Positions 9,760 through 18,287 of a stretch of 64,000 nt of DNA are shown here, one piece after another. Origin of the DNA: Defluviitaleaceae bacterium (GTDB taxonomy: Bacteria > Bacillota > Clostridia > Lachnospirales > WQUN01); NCBI GenBank assembly GCA_009781725.1, contig WQVF01000008.1, forward strand, positions 1-64,000. The letters are read 5' to 3'. The notes under the pieces were generated by a model that was not told the origin of the DNA, did not search any database, and saw nothing but the letters and a program-made list of their open reading frames with translations. A program made the position numbers and the translations under genes. Every line of letters starts with the position of its first letter. The first letter of the stretch is position 1.

Positions 9760-9873
9760 ATAGCGAACGACTTTCGAAATCGTGATTGCGCGTCGGGCAA
9801 AACCGGCCAAAAACGCCAAGTTCGCGTTTTTGGCAGCCCCCCTTCAATCACGTTTCTCAATGTCGTTCGCTAT
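9760..9873. repeat. 114-bp foldback (MITE-like) element with ATAGCGAACGAC ends
   Basis: The ends ATAGCGAACGAC and GTCGTTCGCTAT are perfect inverted repeats, and pairing continues imperfectly inward (TTTCGAAATCGTGATTG against CAATCACG...). There is no coding capacity. It lies in the divergent gap between the GH42 gene and ddh. A half-copy in opposite orientation lies at 33092-33153. Confidence 0.85.
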
Positions 9874-9884
9874 TGCAATTTTAT

Positions 9885-9914
9885 TTGCACACGGGCATTG
9901 AGTCAATGTATGAT
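9885..9914 (+). promoter_or_regulatory. Predicted promoter of ddh operon
   Basis: TTGCAC, 18-bp spacer, TATGAT. The -10 box ends 21 nt before the ddh ATG, leaving a short leader with the AAGGAGGTAG ribosome binding site. It lies just outside the foldback element. Confidence 0.5.
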
Positions 9915-9935
9915 GGCTAAAAAGGAGGTAGCCAT

Positions 9936-10838
9936 ATGAGAAAGATAAGAGTAGCCATCGTTGGATACGGCAATATCGGAAAGGGGGTCTACGAAGCCAT
10001 AACCGCATCACCGGATATGGAGTTGGCCGGAGTAATATTGCGAGATGTAAAAACCGCTCAGGTTAAGGGTGTGCCCGTAGAGCTTAAGGTTGCCGAGAAG
10101 ATTAATGATTTAGGAAAAGTAGATGTGGCACTGCTATGTATTCCATCCAGGTCGGTGGAGGCTACGGCGGCAAAGCTTCTTTCTCAGGGAATCCACACCG
10201 TGGACAGCTATGATATCCATGGGGATATCTATGATGTTGGGCAGAGATTATCAGCCATAGGTAAAGCTCATAACGCCGTGTCAGTAATGGCGGCAGGTTG
10301 GGATCCAGGTACGGACTCCATGGTGCGAGCCATACTGGAAGCCGCAGCCCCCAAGGGTCTCACATACACCAACTTTGGCCCAGGGATGAGCATGGGCCAT
10401 ACGGTAGTTGCCAAATCCAAGGCGGGGGTGAAAAATGCCCTGTCTGTGACCATCCCATCGGGCACAGGCCTGCATCGTCGCATGGTCTACATTCAGCCGG
10501 AGGTTGGCGCAAACTTCGCCGAAATCACCACAGCAATCAAATCCGACCCCTATTTCTCCAATGATGATACCCATGTAGTCCTGGCAGAAGATATCGATGC
10601 ACTACAAGATAAAGGCCACGGGGTCAACATGGTGCGAAAGGGAGTCTCGGGCACGACAGATAATCAACTTTTCGAATTTAATATGACGATAAATAACCCG
10701 GCCCTAACGGCACAAATTATGGTCTCCGCGGCCCGGGCCGCAACTCGCCAGTCGGGAGGCTGTTATACTTTGCTGGAAGTCCCGATAATCGATATGCTGC
10801 CGGGCAACCGGGAAGCCATTATCCGGCGGCTGGTATAG
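9936..10838 (+). CDS. ddh: meso-Diaminopimelate dehydrogenase
   Basis: 300 aa, ATG behind AAGGAGGTAG. It catalyses the one-step NADPH-dependent reductive amination of L-2-amino-6-oxopimelate to meso-DAP, feeding lysine and peptidoglycan synthesis. The N-terminal Rossmann loop is VAIVGYGNIGKGV. CIPSRSVE, the DSYDIHG stretch, MAAGWDPGTDS and the FGPGMSMGHTV segment follow in the order and spacing of the DAP dehydrogenase family, whose usual length is about 300-330 aa. The stop is one base before the next start, so it heads an operon with a two-component pair. That places a wall-precursor enzyme and a regulator under one promoter. Confidence 0.92.
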   Translation: MRKIRVAIVGYGNIGKGVYEAITASPDMELAGVILRDVKTAQVKGVPVELKVAEKINDLGKVDVALLCIPSRSVEATAAKLLSQGIHTVDSYDIHGDIYDVGQRLSAIGKAHNAVSVMAAGWDPGTDSMVRAILEAAAPKGLTYTNFGPGMSMGHTVVAKSKAGVKNALSVTIPSGTGLHRRMVYIQPEVGANFAEITTAIKSDPYFSNDDTHVVLAEDIDALQDKGHGVNMVRKGVSGTTDNQLFEFNMTINNPALTAQIMVSAARAATRQSGGCYTLLEVPIIDMLPGNREAIIRRLV

Positions 10839-10839
10839 G

Positions 10840-11538
10840 ATGGACATCCGTATTGCCCTATGTGACGACGAAAAGCATCAACGGGATTACCTGGTTCACC
10901 TAATAAAAAAATGGAATCCCGAGGCCAAAATCGACTGCTTTGAAAGCGCGGAGCAGTACAAGATGTTACGGGACGAAGAGGCCCCCCATGATATCCTGCT
11001 GTTGGATATACAAATGGGGGGCCAAGATGGGGTATCCTTGGCAAAGGAGCTGCGGGCTGCCAGGGAAGATATGATAATTATATTCATAACTGGGGTACCG
11101 GATTTTGTACACGAAGGCTACGATGTGGAAGCGTTGCACTACCTTATGAAGCCTGTAGATGAGAATAAGTTTTTTGTCACTTTGGTCAAAGCCGCTCAGC
11201 AAGCAATGAAAGTCGAACACCCATTGTTGTTGCAGGTGGATGGGGAAACATTGAAGGTACAAATAAAAGATATCCTATATATCGAGAGCTTTGCCCATTA
11301 CTTAGAAATTGTACTTTCCTCGGATACAATCACGGTAAAAATGCCCGCATACAGGCTGGAGCAAGAACTTGGAGCTGGCTTTGTACGCTGCCACCGCTCC
11401 TACCTTGTAGGACTTAAGCATATCAGTAAAATTACCAAAACCGATATAATACTGGACAACGGAAAGGCCATACCCATATCCCGGCGGCTGTATACATCGG
11501 TCAATGCAGCGTTTATAGATTACATTGCCCGGTTTTGA
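10840..11538 (+). CDS. LytTR-family response regulator (AgrA/LytR type)
   Basis: 232 aa. The N-terminal receiver domain has the acidic pair in CDDEKHQ, the phospho-acceptor Asp at about D56 in LLLDIQMGG, and the conserved Lys in YLMKPVDE. The C-terminal LytTR DNA-binding domain (about 130-232) includes the FVRCHRSYLV and ISRRLY signatures. It starts one base after the ddh stop, so translation is probably coupled. The cognate kinase lies immediately downstream. Regulators of this class act on wall, virulence or bacteriocin genes. The targets here are unknown. Confidence 0.9.
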   Translation: MDIRIALCDDEKHQRDYLVHLIKKWNPEAKIDCFESAEQYKMLRDEEAPHDILLLDIQMGGQDGVSLAKELRAAREDMIIIFITGVPDFVHEGYDVEALHYLMKPVDENKFFVTLVKAAQQAMKVEHPLLLQVDGETLKVQIKDILYIESFAHYLEIVLSSDTITVKMPAYRLEQELGAGFVRCHRSYLVGLKHISKITKTDIILDNGKAIPISRRLYTSVNAAFIDYIARF

Positions 11539-11612
11539 TGATACCGACAAAGGCGATTTTCTTCCGGTTTTGATGATGTGGTCAGATGCTTGCTAGTTGG
11601 GAGGGTTGGTAT

Positions 11613-12332
11613 ATGCAGTTTATCTTAATAGTGCTGGGTGGCGTTGTCCTAATTGCCTTGGCGATTTTAGCACTATGTGTTTACCTTCCTATCCTTGCGG
11701 ACAAACGTATCTCCAACTTCCAAAACGACCTAATAGTCAAACATTACACAGAGGTTCAGCATATGTACGACCAAATGCGAGGCTGGCGGCATGATTATCA
11801 TAATCATATCCAGGCAATGAAGGCATTTCTTGCCCTGGGGCAAGAGGCGGAGCATCTGGAGTATCTGAGTAACTTGGACGCGGACCTTACCAGTGTAGAT
11901 AATTTGCTCAAGACAGGGAATGTAATGGTAGATGCCATTCTCAACAGCAAAATTTCCATTGCTGCCGCCGGTGAAATAAGCGTTAACGCAAAGGCCGTGG
12001 TACCCGGTGATATAAAGGTTTCGGGAGTGGAATTGAGCATAATTATCGGCAATTTGATGGATAATGCCATTGAGTCCTGCTTAAAGATATCCGACCTCGA
12101 GGCCAGATTTATCCGCATATACATAGGATGGCATAAATCCATGCTGTATATTTCCGTAACCAATGCCGCCGGGCCAAAAACCCAGGGCGGGCTGTTCCCA
12201 ACATCAAAAAAATCCATGGCCCATGGTTTCGGAATAAAGCGCATAGACCGTATAGTCGCGAAATATGGGGGATTTGTGAATAGGCAAAGTGAGGATGGGG
12301 TCTTTGCAACGGAGATTAGTTTGCCGTTATAG
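11613..12332 (+). CDS. GHKL sensor histidine kinase with a single membrane segment
   Basis: 239 aa from ATG 11613, chosen because GGGAGG lies 8-9 bases upstream; the frame itself opens 27 bases earlier. One hydrophobic segment (about 2-26) is followed by a dimerisation helix with the phospho-acceptor His at about H60 (RHDYHNHIQ), the N box NLMDNAIES, and a glycine-poor G2 region near HGFGIKRI, as in AgrC/CitA-like GHKL kinases. The five to seven transmembrane sensor of AgrC is absent, so input may come from a partner, perhaps the downstream lipoprotein. The intergenic leader contains a duplicated GGTTTTGATGAT motif. Confidence 0.85.
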   Translation: MQFILIVLGGVVLIALAILALCVYLPILADKRISNFQNDLIVKHYTEVQHMYDQMRGWRHDYHNHIQAMKAFLALGQEAEHLEYLSNLDADLTSVDNLLKTGNVMVDAILNSKISIAAAGEISVNAKAVVPGDIKVSGVELSIIIGNLMDNAIESCLKISDLEARFIRIYIGWHKSMLYISVTNAAGPKTQGGLFPTSKKSMAHGFGIKRIDRIVAKYGGFVNRQSEDGVFATEISLPL

Positions 12333-12346
12333 GAGTTGAAACCACT

Positions 12347-13783
12347 ATGTTAAAACTATTGATACTGGTTTTTGTCTTGTTTTTAGCAAGCTGCGGCAGC
12401 GACAGCTTGATTAAGACAATATATTACGAACTGGAGGCCACACCAATTATATACACCCCGACTCCGCCACCAACCCCAACTCCCGAGCCAGAGGCAGAAC
12501 CAACCCCTGAGCCAACCCCCGAACCAACCCCAGCCCCAAATCTAATCCTAATCACAGGCATAATCACAGGTTTTGACGGACCTGTGTACGCCGACGGTAC
12601 CATCCCTTGGTATACGGAGTGGTTTGAATTCTACATCATAAAAGATGACGGTACCCCCGCTACTATAATCGGTATGCACGAAACTGCGTTTTTGCTTGAA
12701 CACGCTCCAGCGGTAGGCATGGAGATTATAGCCTATTTCTGGGATGGCACCCCTAGGATTATAAAAGATGGCGACAAACCTATGTATATCGCAGCCGCCA
12801 TTGTATCCGGGGCAAGCCATTGGGCAGGCCGCGTTACCCACCTTGATGGGATTTACACAAGCATATGTGGGGAATATTCATTTGCAACCATAGACGATAC
12901 CGTTATTTCATATCATGGCTGGGCAGGTATTTTCGATGATGACGGGGTAGTGCTGTTATACGATGCCTACAATTTATCCAATCGAGTTGCATGGATTAGC
13001 GTTGATATTCCTTTTTCCAGATGGCCGGAGCTGCCCGAGACAGTGAGTTTGCAGTTCACAGAGTTAATATTCCCGGCCTCCTCATTCCGGACATTGAATC
13101 TTCCTATTTATGTGCACGGAGAGGAAATCGAATCCCCGCCACCCATACTCGGCCCAGATGGAGAAACGGTTATGGTACCCTTCAGGCCTATGATGATGGC
13201 AGGGCTGGGCTTTGGCAATTATGCTCATCTTACGGCGGAGGGACGCCTAAGATTTGGCGGCGGAGGCGGCGGATCGGAAAATAGCCATTGGGAGTTGGGC
13301 AGTACAGTTGTCCGGGGGATAGGCTGGTCCTGGGATGTGCTTTGCACACCCCCTATAATAGTCGGCGGTGTAATATATGTACCGTTGCTTTCCGCCTTTG
13401 CCAATGCAGCCCCCTTTGCCCATGCATGGCTTTTTGAAGACAGAATTCATGGATACAATTCGGATTGGCTTCCTTTTGGGCCGTACCTGCCTACCAGGAG
13501 GGATGTGGAGAACCCCATAACCCCGGAACAAGTGGCTGCAATGGATATAGTGGTAAACGGAAGGGTAATCGAAGCTCCGCCTCCTATCTTGCAAGATTCG
13601 GATTTTGTGTGGATTTTGGTGCCGCTGGAGCCGATTGCCGAAGCTCTGGGTTTCAGGCCATCGGCATGGAGCAGGTATTATGATATAGGCGGTGAGATAT
13701 ATATAGCCCTAAGGGAGCTTAGTCTTGGGTATATGAATATGATTGTGTATGACGGGCAGATACTGATAAACGGCCCGAGATAG
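12347..13783 (+). CDS. Lipoprotein with Pro-rich linker and stalk-like domains
   Basis: 478 aa, ATG behind AGGAGTTG. The signal peptide ends in a lipobox (LFLASC, lipidated Cys about residue 16). A PTP/PEP-rich linker (about 35-65) precedes a beta-rich domain. Two stretches then resemble copper-amine-oxidase-type stalk repeats: TVMVPFRPMMMAGLG, and ILVPLEPIAEALGF near the C-terminus. It is 14 bp downstream of the kinase gene and therefore part of the ddh/two-component operon. An extracytoplasmic accessory sensor or wall-associated role is an inference. No enzymatic motif is seen. Confidence 0.75.
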   Translation: MLKLLILVFVLFLASCGSDSLIKTIYYELEATPIIYTPTPPPTPTPEPEAEPTPEPTPEPTPAPNLILITGIITGFDGPVYADGTIPWYTEWFEFYIIKDDGTPATIIGMHETAFLLEHAPAVGMEIIAYFWDGTPRIIKDGDKPMYIAAAIVSGASHWAGRVTHLDGIYTSICGEYSFATIDDTVISYHGWAGIFDDDGVVLLYDAYNLSNRVAWISVDIPFSRWPELPETVSLQFTELIFPASSFRTLNLPIYVHGEEIESPPPILGPDGETVMVPFRPMMMAGLGFGNYAHLTAEGRLRFGGGGGGSENSHWELGSTVVRGIGWSWDVLCTPPIIVGGVIYVPLLSAFANAAPFAHAWLFEDRIHGYNSDWLPFGPYLPTRRDVENPITPEQVAAMDIVVNGRVIEAPPPILQDSDFVWILVPLEPIAEALGFRPSAWSRYYDIGGEIYIALRELSLGYMNMIVYDGQILINGPR

Positions 13784-13807
13784 AGGTAAAGTTATAAAAT
13801 TACCACT

Positions 13808-13842
13808 CGTGCATGAATTTCAACCATTCGTGCACGTTTTTT
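13808..13842 (+). terminator. Rho-independent terminator after the ddh/two-component operon
   Basis: CGTGCATGAA pairs with TTCGTGCACG (one mismatch) around an 8-9-nt loop and is followed by TTTTTT. It lies 25 bp after the lipoprotein stop. Confidence 0.8.
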
Positions 13843-13900
13843 ATTTGCGCGGATTTTATATGATACTCTGTCTGGGAAGCAAAACGAAAGGGTGAGGTCA

Positions 13901-15724
13901 ATGAAGAAGCAAAAAGAAAAGCCGATTTATTCCACTGGGCAAAACACCGCTTACATTCTGAGAAACACATGGGCCAAAGACAGTAAAATGATATGGATGA
14001 TAACCGCACAAATCATACTCACGGTGGCCATTGCTACAACGGCAATCTTCCTACCGGCAACTGTTGTCGAACAAATAACATCAGGGGTATCCATTGGCAC
14101 TTTAGTAATCACGATTTTGCTGTTTACCATAGCACTAGCTTTAATGCACGCCGTCAACAGCTACATTGGAATGCCGTCAATGGCAAAGCGAATGTTTTTA
14201 CGAAGTGGTATGTGCTTCGAGCTCCTCAAAAAAGTAATTTCCACTGATTACGCAAACCTGGAAGAAAAACGCTTCACGGACTCTAAGCAAAAGGCTCTGG
14301 ATAACCTAATGAACAACTCAGCGTCACCAGAGGCAATTTATATCACTTTTACGCAGTTAGGCACCAATATACTGGGTTTTGGAGTGTATATCCTGCTGCT
14401 TGCGGCTATTAACCCATTTGTGATGGTGGTAACTGCTTCCACCGCAGTTTTTGGGGTAGTAGCAAGGCACTGGGCTAATAAATGGCGTCATGCTAATGAT
14501 GATTTACGAGCCGCACCAGGTAAGCGCTTGTGGTATGTCGGAGCCATTGGCAATGATTCGAATATGGGCAAGGATATCCGGCTCTTTGGCATTGTAAATT
14601 GGGTAAGGGATGTTTTCGATGCCAACTTGCAGTTATCATATAGCTTTCATCGTAGGGCAAATATCCGACAGTTTATCGCCGATATTGTGGAGGCCGTTGC
14701 CGCCTTTGTCCGGGAGGGGATTGCATACGCCTACTTGATATGGCTGGTTATCGGCGGAGATTTGTCTGCAGAAGGTTTTGTATTAATGTTTGCCGCTGTG
14801 GGAGGGTTTTCCGGTTATCTGATGGGGATACTCTTTGACTATGCCAAGCTTGTTGAACATAGCTTCAATATTTGCCGGATACGTGAGTTTTTCGAATATC
14901 CAGAAAAATTCATACGGGAAGAAGGCGAGGCAATTTCTCATAAAAAGGGACAGGATTATTCCCTTGAACTCAAAAATGTAAGCTTTCGATACGATGGAGC
15001 CGAAGCCAATGCCCTAGAGAATATCAATCTGAGAATAAGCCCCGGCGAAAAACTTGCGGTTGTAGGTCTAAACGGCGCGGGGAAGACCACCATGATAAAA
15101 CTCCTATGTGGTTTTTATGACCCGACGGAAGGGCAGGTGCTCATAAACGGCCAAGATATAAAAAAATATAACCGGGAAGATTACTACCGGCTGTTTACCG
15201 CTGTTTTTCAGGATTTCAACATCCTGCCAATAACTATTGCAGACAACCTAACAGGCGAACCTGAGAATCAAATCGACAAAGCCCGTATGGATAACTGCAT
15301 ACATCTGGCAGGGTTTACGGAAAAAATTGCATCTCTACCTGGTGGCGCAACTTCTCTGCTAAGAAAAGATGTGTATCCAGATGGGACGGAGCTATCTGGC
15401 GGAGAAACTCAGCGGTTAATGTTGGCCCGGGCTCTTTATAAAGACGCACCCTTGCTAATCCTAGACGAGCCCACCGCCGCCCTTGACCCGATAGCCGAAA
15501 GCCAGTTGTACGAACGCTATAATGAGCTTTCCCATGGACGAACTTCGGTTTATATATCTCATAGGCTGGCTTCCACCCGCTTCTGTAATCGTATTATTCT
15601 AATCGATAACAAGACAATAGCCGAGGAAGGTACTCACGACAGCTTGATATCGAAGGGCGGCAAATATGCGGAGTTATTTGATATCCAAAGCAAGTACTAT
15701 CAGGAAGGAGATATTATCCAATGA
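13901..15724 (+). CDS. ABC exporter half-transporter, subunit 1 (fused membrane and ATPase domains)
   Basis: 607 aa from ATG 13901 behind AAAGGGTGAGG; a GTG three codons upstream would overlap that site. The N-terminal half has about six hydrophobic segments. The C-terminal ATPase has Walker A GLNGAGKTT (about 389), signature LSGGETQR (about 497), Walker B LLILDEPTAALDP (about 516) and the H-loop YISHRLAS. The stop overlaps the next start by 4 bp (ATGA), indicating a co-translated heterodimer. This class exports peptides, lipids or drugs. No substrate gene is adjacent, so the cargo is unknown. Confidence 0.9.
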   Translation: MKKQKEKPIYSTGQNTAYILRNTWAKDSKMIWMITAQIILTVAIATTAIFLPATVVEQITSGVSIGTLVITILLFTIALALMHAVNSYIGMPSMAKRMFLRSGMCFELLKKVISTDYANLEEKRFTDSKQKALDNLMNNSASPEAIYITFTQLGTNILGFGVYILLLAAINPFVMVVTASTAVFGVVARHWANKWRHANDDLRAAPGKRLWYVGAIGNDSNMGKDIRLFGIVNWVRDVFDANLQLSYSFHRRANIRQFIADIVEAVAAFVREGIAYAYLIWLVIGGDLSAEGFVLMFAAVGGFSGYLMGILFDYAKLVEHSFNICRIREFFEYPEKFIREEGEAISHKKGQDYSLELKNVSFRYDGAEANALENINLRISPGEKLAVVGLNGAGKTTMIKLLCGFYDPTEGQVLINGQDIKKYNREDYYRLFTAVFQDFNILPITIADNLTGEPENQIDKARMDNCIHLAGFTEKIASLPGGATSLLRKDVYPDGTELSGGETQRLMLARALYKDAPLLILDEPTAALDPIAESQLYERYNELSHGRTSVYISHRLASTRFCNRIILIDNKTIAEEGTHDSLISKGGKYAELFDIQSKYYQEGDIIQ

Positions 15725-17559
15725 GAAAACACATAAAGTCAATATTTCGCGGGCTAAAACTAATATCATCCTTCCCAAAACCTATATTGCAGTCATCTGC
15801 CATTTCCGCCGTTGTACGCGCTGGTATACCTTTTATTAATATCTGGTTTGCGGCTCAGATTCTCAACGAGCTAGTAGGGGGAAGAAATCAAAGCAGACTT
15901 ACCTTCCTTGTAATACTGACTATCGGTCTTAATTTGCTGGGTCAAGTCGCAAATCGGGCCCTGGAAAAATGGCATGATTATTGCCGCGCGAATTTCTGGC
16001 AGCTTATGTCAAAATTAATATCTGACAAAATGCTTACCATGGACTATATCGACGCAGAAAACCCTGACATCCGGCAAAAACAGTCGGATATATGGGGGCA
16101 TCACAATGGCATGGGCTTTGGGCTTTCAAGGCTTATCGAAGCATACGATGGTCTAATCCAGGGGATTATAAGGGTTGGATTATCCGTTGCATTTGCGTTC
16201 ACATTGTTTACAACCCGTACGCCAGAGGGCTCCTCCTTTGCATTTTTGGATTCCGTATGGGCTGTAATTGTGGTACTACTGTTACTATGTATATCCATGT
16301 TTGTGGCCCCTTACTTTACTATGCTTGGGGGGCGTGTTTTAGCAAATGCCTCGGAGGAAAATAACCAAGGTAATCGCGTTTTTACATTTTATTTTTGGAC
16401 AATGATTGGTAAAAGCGAGTTGGGCAAAGATATACGGATATATAACCAACAGGACTCTATCAGTCGCGGTGTGGAGTCATACTTCAAAAATTCGAAGTGG
16501 TTGGCACTTAGCAAAATTGTGGGGAGATATCAGTTTATCAGCAGCTTTATTAATCACACAACCAACGGGCTTATTTATCTCTTTGTGGCAATGAAAGCCT
16601 TTGCCGGGGCCTTTGGGGTAGGGAGCATTGTGCAATATGTAGGGGCGATAACCCAGTTTGCGAATGGGTTTAACGATACGCTGGTTAATCTGGGCAATAT
16701 GATAAATAATAATCCCTATGCAGAAAAAATCTTTGAATTCCTAGACATCCCCAACGAAAAATACCAAGGCACCCTCCCGGTAGAAAAACGTGACGACACC
16801 GATTTCGATATAGAATTTAAAGATGTATCCTTCAAATACCCTGGCTCGGACACCTATGCACTGAAAAATGTATCCTTCAAGCTAGAAATAGGCCAACGCC
16901 TTGCGGTAGTCGGCATGAACGGCAGCGGCAAAACAACCATGATAAAACTTCTCTGCCGCCTATACGACCCCACCGAGGGAGAGATTACCCTAAACGGCAT
17001 CGACATCAAGAAATATAACTACGACGAATATATGAATATTTTTGGTGTAGTCTTCCAGGATTTCGCGCTACTACCCTTTACATTAGGCCAAAACGTAGCC
17101 GCTAGCGTAGACTATGATGGCGATAGAGCCATGAAGGTACTGGAAGACTCCGGTTTCGACCGACGACTGGAGAGTATGCCCAAGGGCTTGGATACCTATA
17201 TCTACAAAAACTTCGAAGAAGACGGGGTAGAAGTCTCAGGTGGCGAGGCACAAAAAATCGCCCTTGCCAGGGCGTTGTATAAGAATACTCCATTTATAGT
17301 GCTGGACGAACCCACCGCAGCCCTTGACCCCATTGCCGAATATGAAATCTACACCAAGTTCAATGAAATCGTTGGAGAGAAAACGGCAGTGTATATCTCT
17401 CACAGATTATCTTCATGTAGATTCTGCGATGATATTGTGGTTTTCCATGAAGGGGAGTTAATACAGCGGGGCAGCCATGAGGGGTTGCTTGCAGATGCCG
17501 ATGGTAAGTACCATGAATTGTGGAATGCTCAGGCGCAGTATTATGCTGTAAGCGCGTAG
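15721..17559 (+). CDS. ABC exporter half-transporter, subunit 2
   Basis: 612 aa, starting in the ATGA overlap with subunit 1. The membrane domain occupies about residues 20-320. The ATPase domain has Walker A GMNGSGKTT (about 398), signature VSGGEAQK (about 505), Walker B FIVLDEPTAALDP and H-loop YISHRLSS. Both subunits keep the catalytic Glu after Walker B, so neither site looks degenerate at that position. A heterodimeric exporter with the preceding gene is strongly implied by the overlap and matched architecture. Confidence 0.9.
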   Translation: MRKHIKSIFRGLKLISSFPKPILQSSAISAVVRAGIPFINIWFAAQILNELVGGRNQSRLTFLVILTIGLNLLGQVANRALEKWHDYCRANFWQLMSKLISDKMLTMDYIDAENPDIRQKQSDIWGHHNGMGFGLSRLIEAYDGLIQGIIRVGLSVAFAFTLFTTRTPEGSSFAFLDSVWAVIVVLLLLCISMFVAPYFTMLGGRVLANASEENNQGNRVFTFYFWTMIGKSELGKDIRIYNQQDSISRGVESYFKNSKWLALSKIVGRYQFISSFINHTTNGLIYLFVAMKAFAGAFGVGSIVQYVGAITQFANGFNDTLVNLGNMINNNPYAEKIFEFLDIPNEKYQGTLPVEKRDDTDFDIEFKDVSFKYPGSDTYALKNVSFKLEIGQRLAVVGMNGSGKTTMIKLLCRLYDPTEGEITLNGIDIKKYNYDEYMNIFGVVFQDFALLPFTLGQNVAASVDYDGDRAMKVLEDSGFDRRLESMPKGLDTYIYKNFEEDGVEVSGGEAQKIALARALYKNTPFIVLDEPTAALDPIAEYEIYTKFNEIVGEKTAVYISHRLSSCRFCDDIVVFHEGELIQRGSHEGLLADADGKYHELWNAQAQYYAVSA

Positions 17560-17571
17560 ATAATATGTAAA

Positions 17572-17614
17572 AGCCCCGTGTTTTTTCCAGTGGATACGGG
17601 GCTCTGCTATTTTC
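17572..17614 (+). terminator. Terminator after the ABC exporter operon
   Basis: AGCCCCGT pairs with ACGGGGCT and is followed by a T-rich tract. The opposite strand also has a T-run after the stem, so it may be bidirectional. It directly abuts a foldback element. Confidence 0.7.
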
Positions 17615-17720
17615 TTATAGCGAATTAATTCGAAATCAGTCCAGCCTGTCGCCGAAAACGTGTAGAATCGTTCACGATTTTCGGCTCTGTCTGGACTGTT
17701 TCTCATTTAATTCGCTATAA
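17615..17720. mobile_element. 106-bp MITE-like element, TTATAGCGAATTAA family, copy 1
   Basis: The ends TTATAGCGAATTAA and TTAATTCGCTATAA are perfect 14-bp inverted repeats. The interior forms a long hairpin (CCGAAAACGTG... against CACGATTTTCGG). There is no ORF. A copy differing at only a few positions lies at 32876-32981. It sits between the ABC operon terminator and the converging methyltransferase gene. Confidence 0.92.
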
Positions 17721-17723
17721 TTG

Positions 17724-18287
17724 TTAATCATTCGCTTTACATGACAATACATGAGCCGGAGGAATATTCCTCAACTCTCGTTTTATTTCAATATCAGGAA
17801 AATACTCCCCAATAAAATCTTTCTTAAGCAAGGTATATTGGAAGGTTACAAACCTGCCCTCTGGTGCCAGATGCTTTTTGGTTTGGGCTAGAATTTGCGC
17901 GGAAACCTCCGGCGGTAGGCTGGCAAAGGGCAGACCGGAGATAATGTAGTCTGCTTGGGGTATATTATTTTTTTCTAAGTATGTTTCCAGATTAGCGGCA
18001 GAGCCGTATTCTATATTCAGGTTGGGGTGGTGTTGGTATTTTCTCGTCAGAAGGCTGTGAAATTCTTGGTTGTTTTCTATTAGAAGAACAACGGTGTCAG
18101 GGTTGCGGGCTTGCAGTATACGGTCCGTAAAGACCCCAGTACCTGGGCCGTATTCCACGATGTATTTAGCAGTGCCAAAGTCTATGTCCGCTACCATTTT
18201 TTTGGCCAAATATTTAGAAGAGGGCCATATGGCCCCTACTGTTCTTGGTTTTGTGATGTATTCTTTTATAAATGAAAGTCCGCTCAT
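17724..18287 (-). CDS. Class I SAM-dependent methyltransferase (rRNA-dimethylase / phospholipid N-methyltransferase-like)
   Basis: 187 aa. The SAM-binding loop reads VEYGPGTGVFTDRIL (about 44-58), and ISGLPFASLP replaces the NPP(Y/F) catalytic motif of rRNA adenine dimethylases, as seen in phospholipid methyltransferase-like members. At under 190 aa it lacks the C-terminal domain of KsgA. The N-terminus (FIKEYITKPRTVGAIWPSS) is typical of the PmtA-like group. The start overlaps the phosphatase stop by 4 bp. The substrate is uncertain; lipid or small-molecule methylation is more likely than rRNA. Confidence 0.75.
   Translation of the reverse strand: MSGLSFIKEYITKPRTVGAIWPSSKYLAKKMVADIDFGTAKYIVEYGPGTGVFTDRILQARNPDTVVLLIENNQEFHSLLTRKYQHHPNLNIEYGSAANLETYLEKNNIPQADYIISGLPFASLPPEVSAQILAQTKKHLAPEGRFVTFQYTLLKKDFIGEYFPDIEIKRELRNIPPAHVLSCKAND

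Noticed and set aside
9742-9819. N-terminal extension of the GH42 enzyme
   Set aside because: It is encoded by the foldback element; the GTG at 9741 has a strong ribosome binding site and begins the conserved domain.
10840-12332. agr-type quorum-sensing system
   Set aside because: LytTR regulator and GHKL kinase are present, but there is no AgrB protease or AgrD pro-peptide and the kinase lacks the AgrC multi-helix sensor.
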